The position numbers and the translations under genes are program-made. Under the pieces are notes generated by a model. That model was not told where the DNA came from. It did not search any database and was given only the letters and a program-made list of their open reading frames with translations. Of a DNA stretch of 64,000 bases, positions 33,151 to 41,968 are shown piece after piece (position 1 is the stretch's first letter; every line of letters starts with the position of its first letter). The stretch spans positions 1 through 64,000 of the forward strand of contig JAGDZJ010000014.1 in assembly GCA_049115955.1 (NCBI GenBank). Reading direction: 5' to 3'. Source of the stretch: Salinispirillum sp049115955. Its GTDB lineage: Bacteria > Pseudomonadota > Gammaproteobacteria > Pseudomonadales > Natronospirillaceae.

Positions 33151-34419
33151 TCAGCCTCTGCCAGCCACCCTTTTGATGGTTGCACCCAGCAGTTGAAGCT
33201 TTTCTTCAATACACTCGTAGCCACGATCGATGTGATAAATTCGATCAACCAGTGTATCTCCATCCGCCACCAAAGCAGCTAACACCAAGCTGGCTGAAGC
33301 GCGCAAATCGGTCGCCATGACAGGCGCGCCGTGCAGCTTGGCTACACCTTTGATCACTACGGTGTTGCCTTTGATGGTGCAATCAGCGCCCATGCGGTGC
33401 AGTTCTTGAATGTGCATGAAACGGTTTTCGAAAATGGTTTCTTCGACGGTACCCGTACCCTCGGCAACAGCATTGAGCACTGTAAACTGCGCCTGCATAT
33501 CCGTTGGGAAGGCGGGATACGGCGCCGTCGTGATGTTTACCGCTTTCGGTCGCTTACCGTGCATATCCAATATGATACTGTCTGCGGTGGTCGTGATTTC
33601 GGCCCCGCACTCGCGCAGCTTTACCAGCACAGAATCCATCGTTTTAGGGTCGACGTCTTTCAGGTGTACACGCCCACCAGAAATAGCCCCAGCCACTAAG
33701 TAAGTACCTGCTTCTATGCGGTCAGGCAGCACTTTATGGTCACAGCCGTGCAGCTTTTCTACGCCCGTTACCGTTAAGGTATCGGTACCAATACCTTCAA
33801 TCTGCGCACCCATGGCGACAAGGCAGTTGGCCAAATCGACCACTTCCGGTTCGCGTGCCGCGTTCTCAATGACACTGACACCGTCGGCCAATACCGCTGC
33901 CATCAAGACGTTTTCCGTACCCGTTACCGACACCATATCAAAAAAGTAATCAGCGGCCTTCAAGCGCCCTTTGCTGCGCGCTTTAATGTATCCGTCTTCC
34001 ATGGTGATTTCGCCACCTAAGGCTTCCATACCACGAATGTGCAGATCTACTGGGCGACTGCCTATGGCACAGCCGCCAGGCAGCGACACGTTAGCTTCGC
34101 CGAAGTGCGCCAACAACGGCCCCAACACTAAGATAGAGGCACGCATGGTTTTCACCAACGAATACGGCGCGGTGCAATCTTTCAACGTACCGGCGTTGAT
34201 CTGAACACTCATGTCTTCGTTGATCAACACTTCCACACCCATACACACCAACAGCTCAATCATGGTGGTGATGTCGTTCAAGTGGGGCAGATTGCGTAGT
34301 GTGACGGGCTCGTCTGTCAGCAGTGTTGCCGCCAAAATTGGCAACGCGGCGTTTTTGGCACCAGAAATGCGAATGGTGCCGTCGATGGGTTTGCCACCGG
34401 AAATCAGTAATTTATCCAT
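33151..34419 (-). CDS. murA: UDP-N-acetylglucosamine 1-carboxyvinyltransferase
   Basis: MurA transfers enolpyruvate from PEP to UDP-GlcNAc, the first step of peptidoglycan precursor synthesis. LLISGGKPIDGTIRISGAKNAALPILAATLLTDEPVTLRN is the classic N-terminus with the conserved Lys (SGAKNA), and the catalytic Cys is in LPGGCAIGSRPVDLH near residue 117, so fosfomycin sensitivity is expected. Length is 422. It follows ibaG by 7 bp in what looks like an ibaG-murA-hisG-hisD operon. Confidence 0.98.
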   Translation of the reverse strand: MDKLLISGGKPIDGTIRISGAKNAALPILAATLLTDEPVTLRNLPHLNDITTMIELLVCMGVEVLINEDMSVQINAGTLKDCTAPYSLVKTMRASILVLGPLLAHFGEANVSLPGGCAIGSRPVDLHIRGMEALGGEITMEDGYIKARSKGRLKAADYFFDMVSVTGTENVLMAAVLADGVSVIENAAREPEVVDLANCLVAMGAQIEGIGTDTLTVTGVEKLHGCDHKVLPDRIEAGTYLVAGAISGGRVHLKDVDPKTMDSVLVKLRECGAEITTTADSIILDMHGKRPKAVNITTAPYPAFPTDMQAQFTVLNAVAEGTGTVEETIFENRFMHIQELHRMGADCTIKGNTVVIKGVAKLHGAPVMATDLRASASLVLAALVADGDTLVDRIYHIDRGYECIEEKLQLLGATIKRVAGRG

Positions 34420-34426
34420 AGAGCGT

Positions 34427-34651
34427 CTATCCGTTCTCCGTTCCCAGGTCCATGGTCACCGCATGAATAGCGCCACTCTGGATATGTTCGTTTAAAAAGC
34501 CGTAAACCAATTGCTGTTGCTTCAACGGCATAAGACCCTGGAAAGCACTGCCACGTGCCGTCACATGAAATTTGGCACCACTACCCGTGACCTCAACGGT
34601 ACAATCAGGCAAGGCTGCGGTGAGGATATCTCTAACCTGTTCTGCGTGCAT
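34427..34651 (-). CDS. ibaG: BolA-family protein IbaG
   Basis: This is a 74-residue BolA/IbaG protein. The FHVTARGSAFQGLMPLKQQQLVYGFLNEHIQSGAIHAVTM segment matches the family fold with the His ligand position used for [2Fe-2S] binding with monothiol glutaredoxins. IbaG is linked to acid stress and Fe-S trafficking. The ATG at 34651 follows GAGG; a GTG four codons earlier is in frame. Its location just ahead of murA is conserved in gammaproteobacteria. Confidence 0.93.
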   Translation of the reverse strand: MHAEQVRDILTAALPDCTVEVTGSGAKFHVTARGSAFQGLMPLKQQQLVYGFLNEHIQSGAIHAVTMDLGTENG

Positions 34652-34857
34652 TGAACACCTCACAAATAAAAAGGTTGAGCATTATATGAAATACCAGCCC
34701 ACGAAACCACCTTAAGACCCAATTCGTTCGCCGTTCAAAACCACAATACCCGACAATTACACACTCAATACATCTTCCTCTCACTTCACGACAGCGCCGT
34801 TGCTTGCAATTCACCAAGTGGTTTATTTTAATGTGCCCCCATTCAGGAGTGTGACCC

Positions 34858-35826
34858 ATGTTGCTTATCGTTGCCGCCATTGTTCTCGGCCTTACTTTGC
34901 TTGTCTGGAGCTCCGACCGTTTTGTCGGTGGCGCTGCCGCCATGGCGCGTATCGCCGGCGTATCGCCGCTGGTGATTGGCTTGACCATAGTCGCAATGGG
35001 CACCAGCGCTCCGGAAATACTGGTTTCTGCGAGCGCAGCCCTTGCCGGAAGCCCGGCACTTGCCATTGGCAATGCGCAAGGATCGAATATCGCTAACATT
35101 GGCTTGGTACTGGGCGTTTGCGCGTTGATCATCGCCCTGCCCGTCAATCGTTCAGTTTGGCGACGCGAATCCCATGTCTTGCTGGCGGTCACGCTGCTAC
35201 TGGGCGCCGTATTGGCCAACCTTTACCTCAGTCGCTTAGAAGGCATCCTAATGATTGCCTTGTTGTTGGTGTTTATCATCGGCACGGTATGGCATGCACT
35301 TCATATTCGAAATGCTGCCGATGTACCCGATTTCTCCACCGACATCCCAGAAGATATGCCCCTGCGTTGGTCTATTTTCTGGTTAATCGTTGGTCTCATT
35401 GTGTTGGTGCTGGGCGCCCAACTACTGGTCTGGGGCGCCACACAACTGGCCTTTCGTTTCGGCATCAGTGAATTGGTTGTCGGCGCTACCATTGTTGCCA
35501 CTGGTACCAGCTTGCCAGAACTGGCAACGGCCGTCGCCAGCACCCGCAAAGGGCATCATGAGATGACCATTGGCAATGTGGTGGGCTCCAACATCTTTAA
35601 CATACTCGCAGTGGTCGGCGTAGCGGCTGTTATTGCACCCACGGAATTTGAACCTGCCGTTCTATGGCGCGACTATTTATTCGTCTTGTTGACCACCGCC
35701 ATGCTCCTGGTCGCGGCTTGGTGGTTTGGACGCCAACAGAAACCCACTCCACGTCTATTTGGTGTGGTACTGCTGACGTCTTATATCTATTATCTGTATC
35801 TGAACTATCAGGCCCTGACCCTATGA
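34858..35826 (+). CDS. yrbG: Calcium/sodium antiporter of the CaCA family (YrbG)
   Basis: The 322-residue protein has about ten membrane helices and both alpha-repeat motifs of CaCA exchangers: AMGTSAPEILVSASAALAGSPALAIGNAQGSNIANIGLVLG and ATGTSLPELATAVASTRKGHHEMTIGNVVGSNIFNILAVVG. Conserved acidic residues (Glu in SAPE and SLPE) bind the ions. The ATG has AGGAG upstream. Its TGA overlaps the kdsD ATG. It heads the antiporter-kdsD-lptCAB run, as in E. coli yrbG. Confidence 0.94.
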   Translation: MLLIVAAIVLGLTLLVWSSDRFVGGAAAMARIAGVSPLVIGLTIVAMGTSAPEILVSASAALAGSPALAIGNAQGSNIANIGLVLGVCALIIALPVNRSVWRRESHVLLAVTLLLGAVLANLYLSRLEGILMIALLLVFIIGTVWHALHIRNAADVPDFSTDIPEDMPLRWSIFWLIVGLIVLVLGAQLLVWGATQLAFRFGISELVVGATIVATGTSLPELATAVASTRKGHHEMTIGNVVGSNIFNILAVVGVAAVIAPTEFEPAVLWRDYLFVLLTTAMLLVAAWWFGRQQKPTPRLFGVVLLTSYIYYLYLNYQALTL

Positions 35827-36800
35827 AAGCACAGTCTAATAACCTCCTAAACAGCGCCCGCCGCACTCTACAAATGGAGGCAGACGCCATCTCCGCGCTG
35901 CTGGACCGGCTCGACGACCATTTTATTCGCGCCTGTGAAATCATTATGAGTAACAAAGGGCGTGTTGTTGTAACCGGCATGGGGAAGTCGGGCCACATAG
36001 GAAACAAGATCGCAGCCACTCTGGCCAGTACCGGCACGCCGTCTTTCTTTATGCATCCTGGAGAGGCCAGCCACGGCGATCTCGGCATGATCACCCGCGA
36101 CGATGTCATCATAGCGCTATCAAACAGCGGCGAAACCAATGAGATCATCTCCTTGCTGCCCGCCATCAAGCGGTTAGGTATCCCGGTTATTGCCATTACC
36201 GGACAGGCTGAATCAACACTGGGGTCTGAAGCAGACGCCATGCTCGACAGCGGCGTTGACATCGAAGCCTGCCCATTGAACCTCGCCCCAACGTCCAGCA
36301 CCACCACGGCCCTCGTTTTGGGTGACGCCTTAGCCATTGCACTGTTAGAGGCCCGGGGCTTTTCCGCGGAGGACTTCGCCTTTTCGCACCCCGGCGGCAG
36401 CCTGGGCAAGCGCCTCTTGCTGAAAGTAGAAAACATCATGCAAACAGGTGAGCGTGTGCCTAAGGTGCCACCCACGGCGACCGTTGGCGCAGCATTGTTA
36501 GAGATGACACAAAAAGGGCTTGGCATGACCACCATCGTCGATGCCGACAATCTTTTGTTGGGCGTCTACACCGACGGGGATTTACGCCGCACCTTTGAGC
36601 GCAACATCGATATACATGGCACTTCAGTGACCACCGTCATGCACCCGGGTGGCAAGACCATTGCCCCAAGCGCTTTGGCCGCAGAGGCGCTTTACATCAT
36701 GGAACAAGCACAGATTACGGCACTGGTGGTGATCGACCCCAATCGCGAACCCATTGGCATTGTCCATATGCACGACTTGCTGCGCGCTGGAGTTGCATGA
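35823..36800 (+). CDS. kdsD: Arabinose-5-phosphate isomerase
   Basis: KdsD converts ribulose 5-phosphate to arabinose 5-phosphate, the precursor of Kdo in lipopolysaccharide. The SIS domain contains GRVVVTGMGKSGHIGNKIAATLASTGTPSFFMHPGEASHGDLGMI, and SNSGETNEI is the sugar-phosphate loop; two CBS domains occupy about residues 205-325. The ATG at 35823 overlaps the preceding stop (ATGA), so translation is coupled; the product is 325 residues. The gene usually next, kdsC, is absent: lptC begins 4 bp before the kdsD stop. Confidence 0.96.
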   Translation: MKAQSNNLLNSARRTLQMEADAISALLDRLDDHFIRACEIIMSNKGRVVVTGMGKSGHIGNKIAATLASTGTPSFFMHPGEASHGDLGMITRDDVIIALSNSGETNEIISLLPAIKRLGIPVIAITGQAESTLGSEADAMLDSGVDIEACPLNLAPTSSTTTALVLGDALAIALLEARGFSAEDFAFSHPGGSLGKRLLLKVENIMQTGERVPKVPPTATVGAALLEMTQKGLGMTTIVDADNLLLGVYTDGDLRRTFERNIDIHGTSVTTVMHPGGKTIAPSALAAEALYIMEQAQITALVVIDPNREPIGIVHMHDLLRAGVA

Positions 36801-37357
36801 ACGCGAAACGAATCGGCTTAACGATATTGGTGGTATGCCTGACGATCGCTGGGCTGTGGCTATCTACTCGACAAGGAGTTTCTGTGCTGAATGAACCCGA
36901 GACCGCCAGCACGGGTATTCTACCGCAAATGCGCATGGGGCAGATCGAACGCATCACTACCGACACCGACGGCAACTGGGTGTCGACGTTACTCGCGACA
37001 CACGCCGAGTTTTACGATAAAGATGACCGCTTGGTCTTGCTACAGCCTGACTTGCAAGCCGCTGGTTCGCCGCCATCGGCAATGACTGCCGATCGCGCGG
37101 AAGTCGAGAGCGGCCGCCACTGGACCATGACAGGCAATGTCGTGGTGATCAGCGATCCCGAAGCAGAAACCCCACTAGTGATACGCACCTCAGTGCTGCT
37201 CTATGATAACCTGACGGAAATGGCGACCACCGATGCACCGGTGGTCATTACCCAAGGGGCTCGCATGAACACCGAGGCCGTTGGTATGACCATAAACCTG
37301 AATACATTGGAGTTCGACCTGCATGAGCAAGTTCGTTCGATATACCGGCCTAATTAG
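36797..37357 (+). CDS. lptC: LPS export protein LptC
   Basis: A single N-terminal membrane helix (IGLTILVVCLTIAGLWLSTR) is followed by a periplasmic beta-jellyroll, recognised by the TWQ-like QIERITTDTDGNWVSTLLATHAEFYDKDDRLVLLQPDL segment and SGRHWTMTGNVVV. LptC links the LptBFG ABC transporter to LptA in the periplasmic bridge. Length 186 is standard. It overlaps kdsD by 4 bp and lptA by 35 bp, indicating a coupled operon. Confidence 0.93.
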   Translation: MNAKRIGLTILVVCLTIAGLWLSTRQGVSVLNEPETASTGILPQMRMGQIERITTDTDGNWVSTLLATHAEFYDKDDRLVLLQPDLQAAGSPPSAMTADRAEVESGRHWTMTGNVVVISDPEAETPLVIRTSVLLYDNLTEMATTDAPVVITQGARMNTEAVGMTINLNTLEFDLHEQVRSIYRPN

Positions 37358-37880
37358 CGCCCTCGTCCTGACCGCGTCCGTCTTTGCCTTGCCCGGTGAC
37401 CGCGAGCTACCGATTGACGTCACTGCGGACCGTAACCAAGGTAACCTGCGCGCCAACGTGATGACCTACACCGGAGACGTCATCATTACCCAAGGCACAC
37501 TCACCATTCAAGCCGAACAGGTCATCGTATACCGCAACGAGCAGAATGAAATTTCTCGCATGGAAGCATCCGGAGCCACGCCAGCGTGGGTTTCCGACCA
37601 GTTCTCTGAAGGCGATGCATTCACCCGCTTAGAAGGCGAACTGGTCATTTACGATACGGAGACCAGTATCCTGACCGCCCAAGGTACCGCTCGCCTACAG
37701 CAAGGACGCAATGTGGCCTCGGCGCATTACATCCGCTACAACCAAGAAACGGACGATTTTGAATCCAGCTTTCGTGCGCCTGACGGCACGGAAGGTGAAC
37801 GCGTATCCATGTGTCTCACCAACGAGAATGAAGATGGCCAAACAGCTGATCGCCCGGCACCTTGCCAAAACGTACGGTAA
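37323..37880 (+). CDS. lptA: LPS transport periplasmic protein LptA
   Basis: A signal peptide (about residues 1-22, LTASVFA) precedes the OstA-like beta-jellyroll: LPIDVTADRNQGNLRANVMTYTGDVIITQGTLTIQAEQVIVYRNEQNE, followed by LVIYDTETSILTAQGTARL. LptA forms the periplasmic bridge that carries LPS to LptDE. The 185-residue length matches E. coli LptA. Its start lies inside lptC and its end contains the lptB start, so the three are translationally linked. Confidence 0.95.
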   Translation: MSKFVRYTGLISALVLTASVFALPGDRELPIDVTADRNQGNLRANVMTYTGDVIITQGTLTIQAEQVIVYRNEQNEISRMEASGATPAWVSDQFSEGDAFTRLEGELVIYDTETSILTAQGTARLQQGRNVASAHYIRYNQETDDFESSFRAPDGTEGERVSMCLTNENEDGQTADRPAPCQNVR

Positions 37881-38562
37881 ACGACCCGTTGTCACCGATG
37901 TATCCCTGACGGTCAGAACCGGTGAAGTGGTTGGGTTGCTCGGGCCTAATGGTGCGGGCAAAACCACCTGCTTTTATATGATTGTTGGCCTGATCCCCAA
38001 CGATGCCGGCGAAATATTGCTTGATGACCGCCCTTTAACCGGATTGCCCATGCACAAGCGTGCGCAACTGGGTGTTGGCTATCTGCCCCAGGAAGCCTCG
38101 GTCTTTCGCAAGCTGACCGTGGCCGAAAACATTATGGCAGTGCTGGAACTGCGCAAGACATTGAGCAAAGCCGAGCGGCAGCAAAAGATGGAGGCCTTGC
38201 TGGAAGAATTTAACATTACCCATATTCGTGACAGCCAAGGCATCGCCTTGTCCGGAGGGGAGCGGCGGCGTGTCGAAATCGCCCGCGCCCTGGCATCGGA
38301 GCCGGACTTCATTCTGCTGGACGAACCTTTTGCCGGTGTAGACCCTATTTCTGTATCCGACATCAAGAGTATCGTGTACCAGTTACGCGACAAAGGCATC
38401 GGCGTTTTGATCACCGACCACAACGTTCGTGAAACTTTAGACATTTGTGAGCGTGCTTATATTGTTGGAGGTGGTACTATTATTGCAGAGGGCGGCGCAG
38501 ACGATATACTGGCCAACCAGAAAGTGAGGGAAGTGTACCTAGGCGAGAACTTCCGCCTTTAG
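37828..38562 (+). CDS. lptB: LPS export ABC transporter ATPase LptB
   Basis: The cytoplasmic ATPase powers LPS extraction from the inner membrane with LptF and LptG. Walker A GPNGAGKTT, Q-loop YLPQEASVFRKLTVAENI, signature LSGGERRRVEIARALA and Walker B FILLDEPFAGVDPIS are all intact, and the C-terminal EVYLGENFRL is typical. The ATG at 37828 or the one at 37834 could start it, both inside lptA. lptF and lptG are elsewhere, as in other gammaproteobacteria. Confidence 0.96.
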   Translation: MKMAKQLIARHLAKTYGKRPVVTDVSLTVRTGEVVGLLGPNGAGKTTCFYMIVGLIPNDAGEILLDDRPLTGLPMHKRAQLGVGYLPQEASVFRKLTVAENIMAVLELRKTLSKAERQQKMEALLEEFNITHIRDSQGIALSGGERRRVEIARALASEPDFILLDEPFAGVDPISVSDIKSIVYQLRDKGIGVLITDHNVRETLDICERAYIVGGGTIIAEGGADDILANQKVREVYLGENFRL

Positions 38563-38571
38563 GGCTCGTCT

Positions 38572-38605
38572 TAAAAACGACTGCACCGGCGGTGTTACGT
38601 TTTTA
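38572..38605 (+). terminator. Hairpin between lptB and rpoN
   Basis: Two nested pairings form one long stem: TAAAAACG (38572-38579) with CGTTTTTA (38598-38605), and CACCG with CGGTG (38584-38588 and 38590-38594) inside. It sits 10 bp after lptB and could act as a partial terminator or processing site that lowers rpoN expression relative to the lpt genes. Confidence 0.5.
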
Positions 38606-38689
38606 CAGGCTTCCAGTTAGAGTTTAATTTGCACATTTTGTTTTCCGCACGGTGAAGTATTTCCCGTACCGAGCAGTATCAGGAGCGAC

Positions 38690-40201
38690 ATGAAGACCAG
38701 CTTGCAGCTAAAAATGGGCCAACAGTTGACGATGACACCGCAACTGCAGCAGGCCATTCGCTTATTGCAACTTTCGACTCTGGACCTGCAACAGGAAATC
38801 CAGGAAGCGCTCGACTCCAACCCCTTACTGGAGGTCGCCGAAGAACACGAACTGGATCATCAAGACAAAGACAGTCATTCAGACGCCAATAGCCAGTCCG
38901 ATGACTTGTCGCTGCAAAACAACAATCTTTCGGAACCCGAAGAGCGCCCTGCCGAAGAGCTTTGGAGTGAGCAAATCCCTGAAGACTTGTCGGTAGACAG
39001 TAACTGGGACGATATCTACCAGCACGCGCCGACCAGCGCCTCCATGCCCGGCCCAGACGACGACTACAACTTCGAAAACCAGACCATCGCCGGTGATGAT
39101 CTCTATGATCACCTCATGTGGCAGCTCAACCTGACGCCCATGAGTGAGCGTGATCGCATCATTGCCACCGCCATCATAGATTCGGTCGAGCCAAGCGGCA
39201 TGCTGTGCTCTACCATTGACGACATTTTCGAAGGGCTTGAAGAAGAGTTAAGCACACTCGACGATCCCCTTGAAATGGACGAAATGATGGCGGTATTACA
39301 TCGCCTGCAACAGTTCGAACCCACCGGCGTATGCGCGCAGAATCTCAGCGAATGCATTGTTATTCAATTACGCCAGTTGCCAGAAGACACTCCGCTGCGT
39401 AAAGAAGCGCTGCGCTTGGTCACCGACTTTTCTGACTTGTTGGCCACCAAAGATTACCCGCAGATCATGCGCAAAATGCGCATTAAAGAAGAACAACTGC
39501 GCGACGCCTTATTGCTGGTGCAGCAAACCAATCCGCGCCCTGGCACCACCATTTCTAACCATGAGTCCGAATACGTCATCCCGGATGTCATCGTGCGCAA
39601 GGATCTTGAACATCATCGTTGGCTAGTTGAGTTAAACCCGGAGATCGCACCACGACTGCGCGTCAACAGTGACTACGCGTCCATGGTCAAACGCGCCGAT
39701 AACAGCGCCGACAACAACTACATCAAAGACAACCTACAAGAAGCCAAGTGGTTCATCAAAAGCTTGCAAAGCCGCAATGAAACGTTGTTGAAAGTCGCCA
39801 CCCAGATTGTCGAACACCAAAAAGGCTTCTTGGAATTTGGTGAAGAAGCTATGAAGCCGCTGGTACTGCATGACATTGCCCAAGCCGTCGACATGCATGA
39901 ATCGACGATCTCGCGCGTGACGACACAGAAATTCATGCACACCCCACGCGGCATTTTTGAACTGAAGTACTTTTTTTCCAGTCACGTCAGCACCAACACC
40001 GGCGGCGAGTGTTCTTCTACCGCAATCCGTGCTTTGATTAAAAAACTGGTCAGCGCTGAGAACACCAAAAAGCCGCTGAGCGACAGTAAAATAGCCAATT
40101 TATTGAAAGACCAAGGCATCAATGTGGCACGCCGTACCATTGCCAAATACCGCGAAGCAATGAACATACCACCGTCGAATGAACGTAAGAGCATTATGTA
40201 A
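38690..40201 (+). CDS. rpoN: RNA polymerase sigma-54 factor
   Basis: Region I is the glutamine/leucine-rich activator-interaction segment (LKMGQQLTMTPQLQQAIRLLQLSTLDLQQEIQEALDSNPLLE), region II is acidic (about 45-130), and region III ends with the RpoN box ARRTIAKYRE near the C-terminus. Length 503 is close to Pseudomonas RpoN (497). It directs transcription of nitrogen, motility and other genes that need enhancer-binding ATPases. It opens the conserved rpoN-hpf-ptsN-rapZ-ptsO cluster. Confidence 0.98.
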   Translation: MKTSLQLKMGQQLTMTPQLQQAIRLLQLSTLDLQQEIQEALDSNPLLEVAEEHELDHQDKDSHSDANSQSDDLSLQNNNLSEPEERPAEELWSEQIPEDLSVDSNWDDIYQHAPTSASMPGPDDDYNFENQTIAGDDLYDHLMWQLNLTPMSERDRIIATAIIDSVEPSGMLCSTIDDIFEGLEEELSTLDDPLEMDEMMAVLHRLQQFEPTGVCAQNLSECIVIQLRQLPEDTPLRKEALRLVTDFSDLLATKDYPQIMRKMRIKEEQLRDALLLVQQTNPRPGTTISNHESEYVIPDVIVRKDLEHHRWLVELNPEIAPRLRVNSDYASMVKRADNSADNNYIKDNLQEAKWFIKSLQSRNETLLKVATQIVEHQKGFLEFGEEAMKPLVLHDIAQAVDMHESTISRVTTQKFMHTPRGIFELKYFFSSHVSTNTGGECSSTAIRALIKKLVSAENTKKPLSDSKIANLLKDQGINVARRTIAKYREAMNIPPSNERKSIM

Positions 40202-40322
40202 AGAAAAGATTAATCCAGATCAATGCCTTGAAACCAAAGTCAGCTACACTTATTACATAGATAGATAGCGTTTCCATTGGGTGGGTTGTTTTCCACCTCC
40301 ATTCGTCAGAAGGAGTTATCCT

Positions 40323-40628
40323 ATGCAAATCAATATCAGTGGCCATCATGTAGAATTAACCGACCCACTGCGCGACTATGTAAACGGCAAACTGGATCGC
40401 TTGGAACGACATTTCGATCAGATCAGCATTGTGCAAACCACACTCAGCGTCGAGAAAAACCGTCAGAAGGCAGAAACCACACTGCACATCAAAGGTGGGC
40501 AACTGTTCGCTGACGCCGAACACGACGACATGTACGCAGCCATTGACCTGATGGTCGACAAGCTGGATCGCCAACTTCTGAAACATAAGGAAAAGACCGT
40601 AGACCGTATGCACGGCAACGGCCGCTAA
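40323..40628 (+). CDS. hpf: Ribosome hibernation-promoting factor, short form (HPF)
   Basis: This 101-residue protein (MQINISGHHVELTDPLRDYVNGKLDRLERHF...) matches short HPF/YfiA proteins that bind the 30S decoding centre and help form inactive 100S ribosomes in stationary phase. The conserved basic surface and the HDDMYAAIDLMVDKLDRQLLKHKEK helix are present; there is no long-form C-terminal dimerisation domain. The ATG follows AAGGAG. It is placed between rpoN and ptsN, as is universal in this cluster. Confidence 0.96.
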   Translation: MQINISGHHVELTDPLRDYVNGKLDRLERHFDQISIVQTTLSVEKNRQKAETTLHIKGGQLFADAEHDDMYAAIDLMVDKLDRQLLKHKEKTVDRMHGNGR

Positions 40629-40636
40629 CCAATAAT

Positions 40637-41089
40637 ATGCCTAACCTAAATGACGTTGTAACTCTGGAGCGCACCCTATGGGGTGCGCCTAGTCAAAGTA
40701 AGAAAAAAACTCTGCAGTTGATCAGCGATACTGTCAGTGAACTGTACCCGTCCTATGAAGCAGACCAAGTATTCAGCAATCTGGTCGAGCGCGAACGCTT
40801 AGGCTCTACCGGGTTCGGTAATGGTGTTGCCATTCCGCATTGCCGACTGATGAGCTGTGAAGCCCCGTTTGGCTTATTAGTGAAGCTTGATGAGCCGATT
40901 GAATTCGATGCGTTGGATCAAAAGCCGGTCGACATCGTCTTCACCTTGATCGTCCCACAGGAAGCACGCACCGAGCACCTGCAGCTACTGTCGCGCATTG
41001 CCGAGCGATTCAATGACGATGCCCGTCTGAAAACCATGCGTGCCGCCACAACCGCAGAAGATTTCTATTCTGCCTTTATCGCTGAGTAA
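40637..41089 (+). CDS. ptsN: Nitrogen PTS enzyme IIA (PtsN)
   Basis: EIIA-Ntr is the end phosphoacceptor of the regulatory nitrogen PTS. The phosphorylated histidine is His68 in GNGVAIPHCR, and the domain (TGFGNGVAIPHCRLM, LDQKPVDIVFTLIVPQEARTEHLQLLSRIAERF) is complete at 150 residues. It does not carry sugar but controls potassium transport, sigma-54 output and stress responses. It starts 8 bp after hpf. The partner NPr is encoded two genes on; PtsP is not in the window. Confidence 0.96.
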   Translation: MPNLNDVVTLERTLWGAPSQSKKKTLQLISDTVSELYPSYEADQVFSNLVERERLGSTGFGNGVAIPHCRLMSCEAPFGLLVKLDEPIEFDALDQKPVDIVFTLIVPQEARTEHLQLLSRIAERFNDDARLKTMRAATTAEDFYSAFIAE

Positions 41090-41101
41090 CCTGTACGTCC
41101 T

Positions 41102-41968
41102 ATGTCTATGGAAATGATCATCATCAGTGGCCGCTCAGGCTCCGGTAAAAGTACAGCGCTGAATGTACTGGAGGATGTGGGTTACAATTGCATAGACAAC
41201 CTTCCGGTTACCATGCTGCCTGAGCTCGCCAACGAAATGCTGTTGGAGCACATTGGCGCTAAAGTCGCCGTGTGCATCGACGCACGCAACGCCACCAAGG
41301 CCTTGCGCCAGTTTCCAGAAATCATTGCTCGTCTGCCCGATAAGATCGACCTGGATATCGTCTACCTGGATGCCGACGAAACGACGTTACATAAGCGCTT
41401 TTCCGAGACGCGCCGCAAGCACCCGTTAACCAGTGATGATGTGTCGCTGAAGGAAGCAATCCACAACGAGCGTGAGTTGCTCGACACCATAGTCAACATG
41501 GCCCATTTGAACATCGATACCACGGGCCTGTCGATTTACGAGCTGCGAGACCAAATTAAAACACGGGTTGCAGGTACTACACGGCAGGAAATGGCGCTGT
41601 TGTTTATGTCCTTCGGCTTTAAGCACGGCAGCCCGCACGATGCCGACCTTGTGTACGACGTACGCTGTTTACCCAATCCGTACTGGGACCCCGCATTACG
41701 CAAGTACTCTGGTCTTGATGAGCCCGTTCAGCGTTTCCTGCACAAAGAGGACGATGTGAGAGACATGATCACCAGCATTCAAAGTTATCTGGATCGCTGG
41801 CTGCCGCGCTACGAGGCCAATAACCGATCCTACCTGACCATTGGCATCGGCTGTACTGGTGGACAACACCGCTCGGTGTTCATTGCCCAACAACTGGCAC
41901 AGATATTCCGCCAGAAATACTCGTCGGTGCAGCTCAGACACCGGGAGTTGAAGTCCACCCTGTCATGA
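41102..41968 (+). CDS. rapZ: RNase adapter protein RapZ
   Basis: RapZ (YvcJ family) is a nucleotide-binding protein; in E. coli it directs RNase E to GlmZ sRNA and so controls glucosamine-6-phosphate synthase. Walker A is IISGRSGSGKST (about 6-17), the middle is the kinase-like domain, and the C-terminal RNA-binding domain has FGFKHGSPHDADLVYDVRCLPNPYW and IGCTGGQHRSVF. Length is 288. The last bases overlap the ptsO start by 4 bp. Confidence 0.96.
   Translation: MSMEMIIISGRSGSGKSTALNVLEDVGYNCIDNLPVTMLPELANEMLLEHIGAKVAVCIDARNATKALRQFPEIIARLPDKIDLDIVYLDADETTLHKRFSETRRKHPLTSDDVSLKEAIHNERELLDTIVNMAHLNIDTTGLSIYELRDQIKTRVAGTTRQEMALLFMSFGFKHGSPHDADLVYDVRCLPNPYWDPALRKYSGLDEPVQRFLHKEDDVRDMITSIQSYLDRWLPRYEANNRSYLTIGIGCTGGQHRSVFIAQQLAQIFRQKYSSVQLRHRELKSTLS

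Noticed and set aside
37323..37357. lptC/lptA overlap as a frameshift
   Set aside because: Both proteins are full length with intact N- and C-termini; this 35-bp overlap is a normal operon arrangement.
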